DNA from: Actinacidiphila acididurans
GTDB taxonomy: Bacteria > Actinomycetota > Actinomycetes > Streptomycetales > Streptomycetaceae
Reading direction: 5' to 3'
Assembly: GCF_016918855.1 (NCBI RefSeq)
Contig: NZ_JADKYB010000010.1
Span: 186,001 to 250,000, forward strand
DNA length: 64,000 bases
Part shown: positions 17,296 to 25,936 of the stretch, piece by piece
How the letters are laid out: each line of letters begins with the position of its first letter
How positions within the stretch are numbered: the first letter of the stretch is position 1
Notes under the pieces: generated by a model
Database searches by the model: none
Seen by the model: the letters and a program-made list of their open reading frames with translations, nothing else
What the model was told of the DNA's origin: nothing
Program-made: the position numbers and the translations under genes

Positions 17296-19059
17296 ATGGA
17301 GAAGGCCACATTGACTACTGGGCAAGTGTCCGTCCTCGACGGAATCGAGCGCGCCGTGCGGGATTTCCCGGAGCACGCCGCACTGCGTACCGACCGGTCG
17401 ATCAGCTATCGTGAATTCGGCGAACTCGTCGACGCCTTCGCCGGCCGGCTGTCGGCCCGTACCGCGCCCGGTGAATTCATCGGCATCCGGGCGGAACGCG
17501 GGGCCGCGGCGATCGTGGCCATGGTCGGCGCGCTCCGGGCCCGCCGCCCCTTCGTCTTCATCGACGGCCGGGACAGCACGTCCTCCAACTCCGACAAGGT
17601 CCGCCTGCTCGGCGTGCGGCTGCTGGCCGGCTCCTCGGCCGGCGCCCCCGCCCCGGACCTGGCCGAGGTCCCGGCCCAATGGCGCCCCTCCGACGCGGCG
17701 GCGAGCCCGCTCGCCACGAGCCCCGGGCCCGCCGCGCTCCCGGCCTTCGCCGACGGCGAGCTCGCCTACGCGATCCAGACCTCGGGCTCCACCGGCAGGC
17801 CCAAGTGCGTGCTGGTGCGCACCGCCCCGCTCGCCGCGGTGATCCGGGACCATGTCGAGCGTCTTGACGTCGGACCGGGCTGCGTCACCTTGCAGTTCGC
17901 CCGGCTGACCTTCGACGGATGCGTCACCGAAATCCTCTGGACGCTGACCGTGGGCGCCTGTCTGGTCGTCGTGGAGGAGGCCCACCTCGCGCCCGGCGCG
18001 GTCCTGCGGGACACCCTGGAGCGGTTCGGGATCACCCATCTCAAGACGACGCCCTTCGCCCTCACCACGACCGAGCCGGACGGCCTCCGGCTGCGGCACG
18101 TCGTCAACGGCGGCGGAGCCTGCCGGCCCGCCGTCGTGCACAAGTGGTCCGCGGTGGCCGACTTCCACAACGCCTACGGCCTCACCGAGACCACCGTGTG
18201 CAACCTGCTGACCGAGCCCCTCGACCCGGCCGACTGCCGGGAGTCGGTGCCGCTCGGCGACGTGGTGGGCGACTGCGACTACTGGATACGCGACGTGGAC
18301 GCCCCGGCCCCCGACACGCCGGCCGCCGGCCCCGTCCCCCGCGGCGAACTCGTCGTCACCGGCGCCAGCGTGGCCGCCGGTTACCTCACCGAGCACGGAG
18401 TGCGCCCCTTCGCCCGCCCCGGCGCCCCCGACGCCTATCGCACCGGTGACGTGGTGGAACTGCGCGACGGCAGGCTGTACTTCGTGGAGCGCCTCGACCG
18501 GCAGGTGAAGGTTCGCGGCTACCGCCTGGACCCCGGCGAGATCGAGAACGCGGTGTGCCGGCTGGCCTCGGTGCGCGACGCGGTGGTCGTCGCCGAGGCC
18601 CACGACGGTGCGGGCGGCGCGGACCCCTCCACCGCCGACGCCCTGGTCTGCTACTACCAGGGCGATGCCGATGCCCGCGCGCTGCGCCGGCACCTCGGCG
18701 CGCTCCTCGACCCGTACAAGATCCCCTCGGTCTTCACCCGGATCGACGCCTTTCCGTACACCCCGAACGGCAAGGTCGACCGGGACGCCCTGCGGGCCCG
18801 CCGCCACGAGGCGGCCGGCGACGACGGCACGCCGGCCTCACCGGGCGACCAGGTGCTGCACGTCGTCCGCACCCTCACCGGCACCGGCGACATCGGCCTC
18901 GACGACAACTTCTTCGAGGTGGGCGGCGACTCCGCGTCGGCGATCGTGCTGGTCACGAGGATGAGGGAACTGGGCTGGGCGGACGCCGGGGTGCGGGACG
19001 TGCTGCGCGCCGAGAACCTGCGCGTCCTCGCCGACCACCTCGCGGAACGGAGCGTGTGA
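17296..19059 (+). CDS. NRPS adenylation-carrier protein, Asp/Asn-like pocket
   Basis: From the ATG at 17296 the product is 587 residues; a GTG at 17221 would add 25 unconserved residues. The adenylation domain shows A3 (YAIQTSGSTGRPKCVLV), A5 (NAYGLTETT), A7 (YRTGDVVEL), A8 (LDRQVKVRGYRLDPGEIE) and the A10 lysine in PNGKVDRDAL. A carrier domain with FFEVGGDSASA follows. Reading the GrsA pocket positions by eye gives D-G-T-K-V-G-A-V-C. This shares D-x-T-K-V-G with the known Asp and Asn codes, where Lys278 contacts the side chain. It probably loads aspartate, asparagine or a related acid. It sits four bases before an asparagine-synthetase homologue. Confidence 0.88.
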   Translation: MEKATLTTGQVSVLDGIERAVRDFPEHAALRTDRSISYREFGELVDAFAGRLSARTAPGEFIGIRAERGAAAIVAMVGALRARRPFVFIDGRDSTSSNSDKVRLLGVRLLAGSSAGAPAPDLAEVPAQWRPSDAAASPLATSPGPAALPAFADGELAYAIQTSGSTGRPKCVLVRTAPLAAVIRDHVERLDVGPGCVTLQFARLTFDGCVTEILWTLTVGACLVVVEEAHLAPGAVLRDTLERFGITHLKTTPFALTTTEPDGLRLRHVVNGGGACRPAVVHKWSAVADFHNAYGLTETTVCNLLTEPLDPADCRESVPLGDVVGDCDYWIRDVDAPAPDTPAAGPVPRGELVVTGASVAAGYLTEHGVRPFARPGAPDAYRTGDVVELRDGRLYFVERLDRQVKVRGYRLDPGEIENAVCRLASVRDAVVVAEAHDGAGGADPSTADALVCYYQGDADARALRRHLGALLDPYKIPSVFTRIDAFPYTPNGKVDRDALRARRHEAAGDDGTPASPGDQVLHVVRTLTGTGDIGLDDNFFEVGGDSASAIVLVTRMRELGWADAGVRDVLRAENLRVLADHLAERSV

Positions 19060-19063
19060 CCCG

Positions 19064-20845
19064 ATGTGCGGCCTGTGCGGAACCTTCGCGCCCGACGGTG
19101 ACATGGACCGCTCCGTCGCCGCGGCCATGCACGCCCGGCTGCTCCACCGGGGGCCCGACGAGACGTACTCGCTGAGCACCCCGACCCTGTCGGTGAAGCT
19201 CGGCCGCCTGGGCATGACCGCGCTGAGGGACGGCTGGCAGCCGGCCGAGGACCGCAGCGGCCGGTTCGTGGCCATGACCAACGGCGAGGTGTTCAACCAC
19301 CGGGAACTGCGCCGGCGCCTGGGGGAGGACCGGTCCGCCAACGCCGTGGACGTGGCGGTCATCCCCGAGCTGTTCGCGAGGTACGGTTCCGCCGGCCTGC
19401 GGCTCGTGGACGGCCAGTTCGCCACCGCGGTCTACGACAAGGCCGAGGGCTGCCTCTACCTCGGGCGCGACCGCTTCGGCATCTGCCCGATGCACTACAC
19501 GGCCCGGGACACCACGGTCCACTTCAGCTCCGAGCTGAGGCCCCTCGTCGCCTCCGTACCGGCCACCTGGCGGCTGGACCACCGCGCCCTCGACCAGTAC
19601 CTCTCGCTCGGCAACATCGTGGCGCCGCGCACCCTGGTCAGGGACGTGCACGCCGTGCCGCCCGGCTGCGTGGTCCGTTTCGACGCGCAGGGTCACCGTA
19701 CCGACCGCTACTGGCGGTACGGCGAGTTCGCCGGCGCGGACGCGGCCCCCGTCACCGCCGGAGAACTCCGTGCGGCGCTCCACGGCTCGGTACGCGACCG
19801 GCTGAGCGCGGACGTGGAGATCGGTGCCTACCTCAGCGGCGGCTTCGACTCCTCCACACTGGTGACGGAGGCCGCCGGCGTCCTGGAGAAGCCGGCCCGC
19901 ACCTTCTCCGTCCTCTTCGACGACGCCGCACTGGACGAGGGCCGCTTCCAGCGCGAAGTGGCCGAGGCGGTGGGCAGCGAGCACCACCAGATCCGCTGCA
20001 CACCGGCGCACGTCGCGGCGGAATTCGAGGAGATGGTCCGGCACTGCTGTTACCCGCAGCGCGAGACGTACAACGTGGCCGCACTGATGCTGTCCCGCGA
20101 GGTGCACCTGGCCGGCGTCAAGGGCGTGATCTCGGGCGAGGGCGCCGACGAACTGTTCTTCGGCTACGACTCGTACGCCTTCGACAGCCTCCCGCGCCGC
20201 CGCCCGCCGGAGGCCCGCCCCGAGAACGAGAGCGCGTGGGGCAGGGCCGACTTCGGCTGGGAGGTCGACTGGCGCAGGCGGGACCGCCACCGCCGGCTGG
20301 CCCTGACGCCCACCGCCGCGGCAGCCGCGGAGGGCGACGAGTTCTGGCGGGAGCGGCTGATCCCCTTCGACGACCGGGAAACCGCCCGGCTGAGCCGGAT
20401 GCAGATGCGCTCGATCGCCGACGTCCACGTGCAGCTCGGCGGCCACCTGCTCGGCGACCACGGCGACATCATGCTCATGGCGCACTCCGTAGAGGGCCGC
20501 TACCCCTTCCTCGGCAACGAGGTGGTGGAGCTCGGGCTGCGCGCCGGGGACGCCGAGAAGGTGGCGGACTTCGAGGGCAAGGCCTGCCTGAAGGCCGCCT
20601 ACGCGGACGTCCTCCCGGAGCCGGTGCTGCGGCGCGCCAAGCAGGGTTTCACGGCCTACGGGCTCGACGCGGTCGCCGACGACCGGCTGCTGGCGCGCTG
20701 GCGCGACCTCGTGGCGGCGAGCGGGGTGTTCCGACCGCAGGCCCTGGACGAGCTGGGCGCCGACCCGACCCCGGACCGGTGGGACCTGCGGCTGAGCCTG
20801 ATCACCGTGAGTGTGATCATCGACGAGCTGGGGCTTCGGTCATGA
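19064..20845 (+). CDS. Glutamine-dependent asparagine-synthetase-family amidotransferase
   Basis: The 593-residue protein begins MCGLCGTF, keeping the Cys2 glutaminase nucleophile. It has the N-terminal motifs NGEVFNH and GRDRFGI. The synthetase half has the PP-loop YLSGGFDSSTLV and SGEGADELFFGY. It should use glutamine ammonia and ATP to amidate a carboxylate. The retained Cys2 argues against a beta-lactam-synthetase role, since those enzymes lack it. Placed between the Asp/Asn-like adenylation enzyme and the second one, it may make asparagine, or amidate a carrier-bound or finished acid. Its stop overlaps the next start in ATGA, so translation is coupled. Confidence 0.9.
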   Translation: MCGLCGTFAPDGDMDRSVAAAMHARLLHRGPDETYSLSTPTLSVKLGRLGMTALRDGWQPAEDRSGRFVAMTNGEVFNHRELRRRLGEDRSANAVDVAVIPELFARYGSAGLRLVDGQFATAVYDKAEGCLYLGRDRFGICPMHYTARDTTVHFSSELRPLVASVPATWRLDHRALDQYLSLGNIVAPRTLVRDVHAVPPGCVVRFDAQGHRTDRYWRYGEFAGADAAPVTAGELRAALHGSVRDRLSADVEIGAYLSGGFDSSTLVTEAAGVLEKPARTFSVLFDDAALDEGRFQREVAEAVGSEHHQIRCTPAHVAAEFEEMVRHCCYPQRETYNVAALMLSREVHLAGVKGVISGEGADELFFGYDSYAFDSLPRRRPPEARPENESAWGRADFGWEVDWRRRDRHRRLALTPTAAAAAEGDEFWRERLIPFDDRETARLSRMQMRSIADVHVQLGGHLLGDHGDIMLMAHSVEGRYPFLGNEVVELGLRAGDAEKVADFEGKACLKAAYADVLPEPVLRRAKQGFTAYGLDAVADDRLLARWRDLVAASGVFRPQALDELGADPTPDRWDLRLSLITVSVIIDELGLRS

Positions 20846-22362
20846 CGGACGACGCGTGGAACGCACTTCTGCACGGCGGGTTGTGGCGGTCGCCCCGCAT
20901 GCTGTGGGTGGAGGACGACACCGAGTACAGCGCGCGGCGCGTGGACGACCTCGCCTCCGCGGTCGAGGCGGCGATCGCGGCGGCCGTCCGCGCGGACGGC
21001 CCGGTCCGGGTGATACGGATACGGTCCGACGCGAAGCTCGGCTGCTTCGCCGGACAGTTGGCGGCATGGCGGGCCGGGTGCGTGGCCGTCGCCGACGACG
21101 GCGGCTTCGGCCCGGAGGAACTGGACCACGTGCGGCCCGACCTGGCGCTGACCGTCACGGTGACGGGCGACTCCTGGTCCGTTGCGGCCGAAGGCGCGGC
21201 GGACCGCCCGAGCGCCGGTCGTGCGGCGAACCGCCCAGGCACCGATCGCGCGGCCGGCCGGACGAGCACGGACCGCATCCCCGCGGAGGTCGTCGCGGTC
21301 AACTTCACCTCAGGGAGCACCGGCAGCCGCAAGGCGGTGGCGGTGACCCGGGGCAACCTGCTGGCCCTGTTCGCCTGCCGCGGGCTGGACGTACCGGCCG
21401 CCACCGGCCGGCTGACCTCCGGCAGCTTCGCCCGGCCCGCCTACGACGGCTGGTGGTTCGACACCTGGCGGACCGTCGCGGCGGACGGCACCGTGGTGTG
21501 CCTGCCCGGCGTCAACGAGGACGTCTTCGCCTGGCCCGACCTGGCCCGCACGTACGGCATCGACCGGGTGCTGCTGCCCGCGGCGGTGGTCGCCACCCTG
21601 GTCGCCGCCGTCCCCGAGGCGATCGCCGGCATCCCGTGGCTCTTCAGCGGCGGCGAGCAGTTCCAGGTCTCCACCTACCGCCGGGCCCGGCAGGCGGGCC
21701 TGCGCAACCACTTCGTCAACCTCTACGGCCCGACCGAGGCGACCTTCGCCACCCACCGGTACGAGCTCCCGGAGGTCCTCACCACCCCCCTCATCCCCAT
21801 CGGCAGACCGCTGGACGGGTGCCGGCAGACCCTGCGCACACCGGAGGGGGACCGGAACGGGCACGGAGACGCGGACCACCCGTCCACCGCCGGCCGCGAG
21901 CTGGTCGTCGCCGGCCCCCTCGTCTGCCTCGGGTACCTTGCGGCGGGCACCCTCGCCCACCGGTTCGCAGAAGAGGACGGGGAACGCGCCTACCACACCG
22001 GTGACCTGGTCAGCGTCGACGACGCCGGCGACCTCGTGTTCGCCGGCCGGCTGGACAGCCGGATCAAGGTCAACGGGACACGGGTGGACGCCGCCGCCCT
22101 GGAACAGGAGGTGGCGGCCCTGCCCGGCGTGCTGGACTGCCGGGTCGTCCAGGACGCCGAGTCGACGGTGGCCTTCGTGCGCACCGCCGCGCCGGGCGCC
22201 GACACCGCGCTCGCCTCGCTGGTCGAGCCGGTCGTGAAGGGCTTCTCGCCCGCGATCCGGGTCCGTCTGACGGACAGCTTCCCGACGAAGTCCGGCGGAA
22301 AGGTCGACACCCGCCTCCTGATGGCCCGGCACCGCGCGACAGAAGAAGGCGGAGAGAGATGA
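20842..22362 (+). CDS. Stand-alone amino-acid adenylation enzyme
   Basis: The 506-residue protein is an adenylation domain without a carrier. A3 is VNFTSGSTGSRKAVAV, A5 NLYGPTEATF, A7 YHTGDLVSVDD and A8 LDSRIKVNGTRVDAAALEQ. The A10 lysine is in TKSGGKVDTRLL. The pocket positions read D-G-F-L-L-S-L-F-A, a hydrophobic pocket I cannot assign. A low-complexity insert rich in Arg/Ala/Asp lies around residues 114-145. Start and stop overlap both neighbours. With the free carrier protein and P450 that follow, it forms the usual three-part unit for hydroxylating a carrier-tethered amino acid. Confidence 0.88.
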   Translation: MTDDAWNALLHGGLWRSPRMLWVEDDTEYSARRVDDLASAVEAAIAAAVRADGPVRVIRIRSDAKLGCFAGQLAAWRAGCVAVADDGGFGPEELDHVRPDLALTVTVTGDSWSVAAEGAADRPSAGRAANRPGTDRAAGRTSTDRIPAEVVAVNFTSGSTGSRKAVAVTRGNLLALFACRGLDVPAATGRLTSGSFARPAYDGWWFDTWRTVAADGTVVCLPGVNEDVFAWPDLARTYGIDRVLLPAAVVATLVAAVPEAIAGIPWLFSGGEQFQVSTYRRARQAGLRNHFVNLYGPTEATFATHRYELPEVLTTPLIPIGRPLDGCRQTLRTPEGDRNGHGDADHPSTAGRELVVAGPLVCLGYLAAGTLAHRFAEEDGERAYHTGDLVSVDDAGDLVFAGRLDSRIKVNGTRVDAAALEQEVAALPGVLDCRVVQDAESTVAFVRTAAPGADTALASLVEPVVKGFSPAIRVRLTDSFPTKSGGKVDTRLLMARHRATEEGGER

Positions 22363-22592
22363 CCGACATATCGACAGCCATGATCATCGCATGCGTGCAG
22401 AAGGTCCTGAACAAGGACATCACCGAGGAGACGGACATCTTCGCCGCCGGGGTCGACTCGCTGGCCGTCCTGCGCTGCCGCGCCCTGCTCAAGCAGCAGA
22501 CCGGCGTCAGGGTCCCGGGCCACGTCTTCTTCGGCGGACGGACACCCGCGGGCATCGCCGAGTTGATCGGAGCCGAGAATGCTGGTCGTTGA
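22359..22592 (+). CDS. Free-standing peptidyl carrier protein
   Basis: The 77-residue acidic helical protein carries the phosphopantetheine site AAGVDSLAVLR, with Ser at about residue 34. The size and helix pattern match discrete PCP/ACP proteins. It overlaps the adenylation gene by ATGA and the P450 gene by 14 bases. It is the natural partner for loading by the preceding enzyme and oxidation by the next one. Confidence 0.9.
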   Translation: MTDISTAMIIACVQKVLNKDITEETDIFAAGVDSLAVLRCRALLKQQTGVRVPGHVFFGGRTPAGIAELIGAENAGR

Positions 22593-23820
22593 GGACAGCC
22601 CGCTCTACTCGGCGGAGTTCTTCGCCGTCGGCGACCCCTACGCCTACCTGGCGGACCTGCGCGCCGAACACCCGGTCTCGATCCACCGCAGGCCCGACGG
22701 GTACGAGTTCTACGCGCTGACCCGGTACGACGACGTCTACGCGGCGTACATCGACCACCAACGGCTCAGCTCGTCGTACGGCACCATGATCGACGGCTCC
22801 TGGCACCCGGAGAAGGACACCGCCTCCGGCCGTATGCTCATCGTGGCCGACCCCCCGGCGCACACCGCGATCAAACGCCCCGTCAAGCACAGCGGGTTCA
22901 ACCGGGCCATGCTCGGCAACACGGGCCGCACCGTCCGCCGGAACATCCGCGCCGCCCTGGCCGAACTGTCCGTCGGCGACCGGCTCGACTTCAGCCGGGT
23001 CGTCGCGCCGGAGCTGCCCAAGGGCGTGCTGGAAGTCCTCTTCGGCGTCGGGCCCAAGGACGCCGCGGTGCTCCTCGAAGCCACCCGCACCATGATCGGC
23101 TACCGCGACGGCGCGTACGCCGGAACGTCGCCCCTGGACTCCCTGGTGGACGCCCAACTGGAGGTCCTGGACTTCGTCGACGACCTCATCGAGCAGCGCA
23201 TCGACTCCGGCGCCGACGATGACATGATCGGTTACCTCGCCCAGTGCGTCGTCCGGGGCGAGATGACGCGCGACGTCGCGCTGCTGAACGGACTCAACGT
23301 CGCCGTCGGCGGCAACGAGACCACCCCGCACACTGCCAGCCTGGCCGTGGACACCATCCACCACGAGCGTGCCCAGTGGCAGCGGGTGGTGGACGGCGAC
23401 GTCTCCACCGAACTCGCCACCCAGGAGCTGCTGCGGTGGACCTCCACCAACAGCTACGTGCAGCGGGTGACCGTGGCCGACGTCGAGATCGGCGGGTACA
23501 CCATCCCCGCCAACAGCTTCGTCACCCTGTGGAACATGTCGGCGAACCGCGACGCGGCCGTGTTCGACCGCCCCGACGACTTCGTGATCGACCGCCCCGA
23601 CAACCGGCAGATCGCCTTCGGCGCGGGCGTCCACCGCTGCATCGGCGCCCCGGTGGCGACCCTGGAGATCCAGACCCTGATCGAGGAACTGGCCGCCTGG
23701 GACAAGGCGTTCGTGGTGGTGGACACCCCGCGGAAACTCCACTCCAACTTCATGCTGGGGCTGACGGAGCTGCACGTCGAAGTGGTCGGTGCCGAGGACG
23801 CGAAGGACCTGGCGAAGTGA
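22579..23820 (+). CDS. Cytochrome P450, probable hydroxylase of a carrier-bound amino acid
   Basis: The 413-residue protein has the I-helix motif AVGGNETT, the E-x-x-R motif in QELLRWTSTNSYVQR and the haem-cysteine loop AFGAGVHRCIGAPVA. It is a complete soluble bacterial P450. Adenylation-PCP-P450 triads in nikkomycin, novobiocin and related pathways beta-hydroxylate the tethered amino acid. The same chemistry is the most likely here, by analogy. No ferredoxin gene is nearby, so it must borrow redox partners. The start lies inside the PCP gene and the stop overlaps the next start. Confidence 0.9.
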   Translation: MLVVEDSPLYSAEFFAVGDPYAYLADLRAEHPVSIHRRPDGYEFYALTRYDDVYAAYIDHQRLSSSYGTMIDGSWHPEKDTASGRMLIVADPPAHTAIKRPVKHSGFNRAMLGNTGRTVRRNIRAALAELSVGDRLDFSRVVAPELPKGVLEVLFGVGPKDAAVLLEATRTMIGYRDGAYAGTSPLDSLVDAQLEVLDFVDDLIEQRIDSGADDDMIGYLAQCVVRGEMTRDVALLNGLNVAVGGNETTPHTASLAVDTIHHERAQWQRVVDGDVSTELATQELLRWTSTNSYVQRVTVADVEIGGYTIPANSFVTLWNMSANRDAAVFDRPDDFVIDRPDNRQIAFGAGVHRCIGAPVATLEIQTLIEELAAWDKAFVVVDTPRKLHSNFMLGLTELHVEVVGAEDAKDLAK

Positions 23821-24623
23821 ACGGACGTGAAGCACCTGGCGACATGAGCGCAGCCACGGCCACGGGCACCACGGGCGTCAGGGATCTCATCGCCTCCTTT
23901 CCGGCCGCCGGCGCCGGCGGCAGCACTCTGGGGAACCTGGAGAAGCTCGCCGCCCGCCGCGGCATGGCCTACACCGCCCTGCCCAACCCGCCCTCCACGC
24001 AGGCCCTGACCTCCGGCGGGTGGCAGGAGGCCTGCACCGAGCAACTCCGGCGGGCGGCCGGCCGGTCGGGGGCGGACCGGGTCGTCCTGGTCGGCCACTG
24101 CATGGGCGGCCTGTCCGCGCTCCGCCTCCACGACGGCCTCACCGAACGCCTCGCCCTGTCCGTCGCCCTGCTGGTCATCAACGCGCCCTGCCCGGACCCC
24201 GAGGGCCGCATCCCGACGATGTCGCACTACTCCGACGCCCAGGTCGCCGCGGCACTGGCCCACGACGGTTTCCCGCAGGACCTCCTCGATGACGAGGACA
24301 TGCTCGCCGAGATCGCCGACGGCATCCGCCGGGACGCCGTGGTCGCCGACCACCTCGCTGAGTGGGTCGCCGCGGCCGGCCCGCTCGGCACCCTCCACGT
24401 CCTGTCCACCCGCGGCGACGTCTTCATCCCGCCCGAGAACGTCGTCGGCTGGCGCCACCGGGTGGCGGGAGAGTTCCACCTGACGGTCGCGGACGGCGGC
24501 CACTCGCTGGACGAGACCGTGATCGGAGTGCTGGAACGTTCCCTGGAGGCGTGCCTGGCCGCGGTCGCCGAACCACCCCCCGTACGACCGCACGCGGCGC
24601 CGACCACCCCGGAGGCGGAGTGA
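23817..24623 (+). CDS. Alpha/beta-hydrolase thioesterase with cysteine nucleophile
   Basis: From the GTG at 23817, overlapping the P450 stop, the product is 268 residues; an ATG at 23844 is an alternative. The nucleophile elbow reads LVGHCMGGLSAL. The usual GHSMGG serine is replaced by Cys95, codon TGC at 24099-24101. A STRGDVFIPPENV acid and VADGGHSLDET histidine complete the triad. Thioesterases with Cys at this place are known from obafluorin and sulfazecin, where they close strained beta-lactone or beta-lactam rings. Next to a probable beta-hydroxylase this is suggestive, but simple hydrolysis or acyl transfer from the free carrier is also possible. Confidence 0.85.
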   Translation: MNGREAPGDMSAATATGTTGVRDLIASFPAAGAGGSTLGNLEKLAARRGMAYTALPNPPSTQALTSGGWQEACTEQLRRAAGRSGADRVVLVGHCMGGLSALRLHDGLTERLALSVALLVINAPCPDPEGRIPTMSHYSDAQVAAALAHDGFPQDLLDDEDMLAEIADGIRRDAVVADHLAEWVAAAGPLGTLHVLSTRGDVFIPPENVVGWRHRVAGEFHLTVADGGHSLDETVIGVLERSLEACLAAVAEPPPVRPHAAPTTPEAE

Positions 24624-25936
24624 GCGATCTGCAGAAGTCGATGGGCGGCACCGTCGGCACCTTCGTGGCGCTGTCCACCATCCTCGGCAGCGGCATGATG
24701 ATCCTGCCCGGCACCAGTTACCACGAGCTGGGCAGGTCGGTCTGGATTCCGTGGACGATCGCCGCGCTGTCGGTCGTACCGCTGCTGTACTGCTACGCAT
24801 GGCTCGGCCGCCGCCACCCGTCGGCCTCCGGGGTGGCCCACTACGCCGAGATCGCCCTGGGCCCCTCCGCGGGCCGCGCCGCCGGGATGTCGGCCACCTT
24901 CGCCCTGGTCACCGGCATCCCCGGCACGGCCGTCACCGGGGGCCGCTACGCGGCGCAGTTCTCCGGCGTGGGAAGCCTCACCTGGATCTTCCCGGTACTC
25001 GTGCTGGCCGGCGCCACCGCCGTCGCCCGCGTCGGCACGAACGTTTCGGGACGGCTCCAGGTCACCTTGATCCTCTGCCTGTTCGCCGTGGTGCTGTTGA
25101 CCGCCGCGGCCGCCGTCGCCGTCCACGGACCCAAGGCGCCGGCCACCGCCTTGCCGCCGATCGGCAGGATCGGCGGCGTCCTCACCGCCGTCTACGTCGC
25201 CTTCACCGGCTGGGAGACCGTCGCCTTCACCTTCGAGGAGCACAAGCAGCCGCACCTCATACCGCGCATCTTCGCCGCCTCGTACCTGATCGTTGTCACG
25301 CTCTACGCCCTGGTGCTCGCCGGCCTGTTCGCCGCCGTCAGCTCCCACGACGACGCCCTCGACTCCGCCCCGCTGCTCCTGCTCGCCCAGCGCGCCTTCG
25401 GCGGCCTCGGCCGCCCGGTCACCCTGCTGCTGGTGCTCGCGCCCATCACCGCGAACGTCTTCGCGTCCGTCCTGGCACTGTCCCGGCTCGTCTTCGGCCT
25501 GGCCCGCAGCGGCTACCTGCCCGCCCCGCTGAGCCGGGTCCGGGCCCGCGACCGCAACCCCGTGACCGCAGTCCTCGCCGTCGGCGCCGTGCTCACCCTC
25601 ATCGCGGTCACCGCGTCCACCGGCCTCGTCCCGTTCGAGTCCCTCTTCATCGTCTCCGGCGGCATCTACTTCGTCCTCTACGGCATCGGCGCCGCCTCCT
25701 TCGCCAGGCTGGCCGAGCCGCGCGCGGCGACCCGCGCCGTCACCGTGCTGTGCGCCGTGACGGTGACCGCCGTCACCCTGCTCGCAGGACCGCCCATGTG
25801 GCTCTGCTGGTTCCTGTTCGCCGCCGTGTTCGCCGCCGCCGCCCTCCACCGCCGCTCCCGGACCCGGGACCCTGCGGCGGCCGGCCCGCCTCCCGCTCCC
25901 CGCCCGGCAGCCGACCACCAGCGGAGCCCCCGATGA
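24620..25936 (+). CDS. APC-superfamily amino-acid permease
   Basis: The 438-residue polytopic protein has about 12 helices. Its N-terminal helix-1 motif TILGSGMMILPGTSY is the substrate-binding break typical of APC transporters. A GGAGG ribosome site overlaps the end of the thioesterase gene, the start being GTG in GTGA. The position between two thioesterases suggests import of a precursor amino acid, or export or recapture of the amino-acid-like product. The C-terminal 40 residues are Pro/Ala/Arg-rich and probably disordered. Confidence 0.88.
   Translation: MSDLQKSMGGTVGTFVALSTILGSGMMILPGTSYHELGRSVWIPWTIAALSVVPLLYCYAWLGRRHPSASGVAHYAEIALGPSAGRAAGMSATFALVTGIPGTAVTGGRYAAQFSGVGSLTWIFPVLVLAGATAVARVGTNVSGRLQVTLILCLFAVVLLTAAAAVAVHGPKAPATALPPIGRIGGVLTAVYVAFTGWETVAFTFEEHKQPHLIPRIFAASYLIVVTLYALVLAGLFAAVSSHDDALDSAPLLLLAQRAFGGLGRPVTLLLVLAPITANVFASVLALSRLVFGLARSGYLPAPLSRVRARDRNPVTAVLAVGAVLTLIAVTASTGLVPFESLFIVSGGIYFVLYGIGAASFARLAEPRAATRAVTVLCAVTVTAVTLLAGPPMWLCWFLFAAVFAAAALHRRSRTRDPAAAGPPPAPRPAADHQRSPR

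Noticed and set aside
19064-20845. Beta-lactam synthetase
   Set aside because: Beta-lactam synthetases have lost the Cys2 glutaminase nucleophile; here MCG and the glutaminase motifs are intact.
24227-25918. 563-codon minus-strand frame across the permease gene
   Set aside because: It is Gly/Asp/Glu low-complexity without any family motif, and the plus strand carries an evident permease with ribosome site and coupled start.
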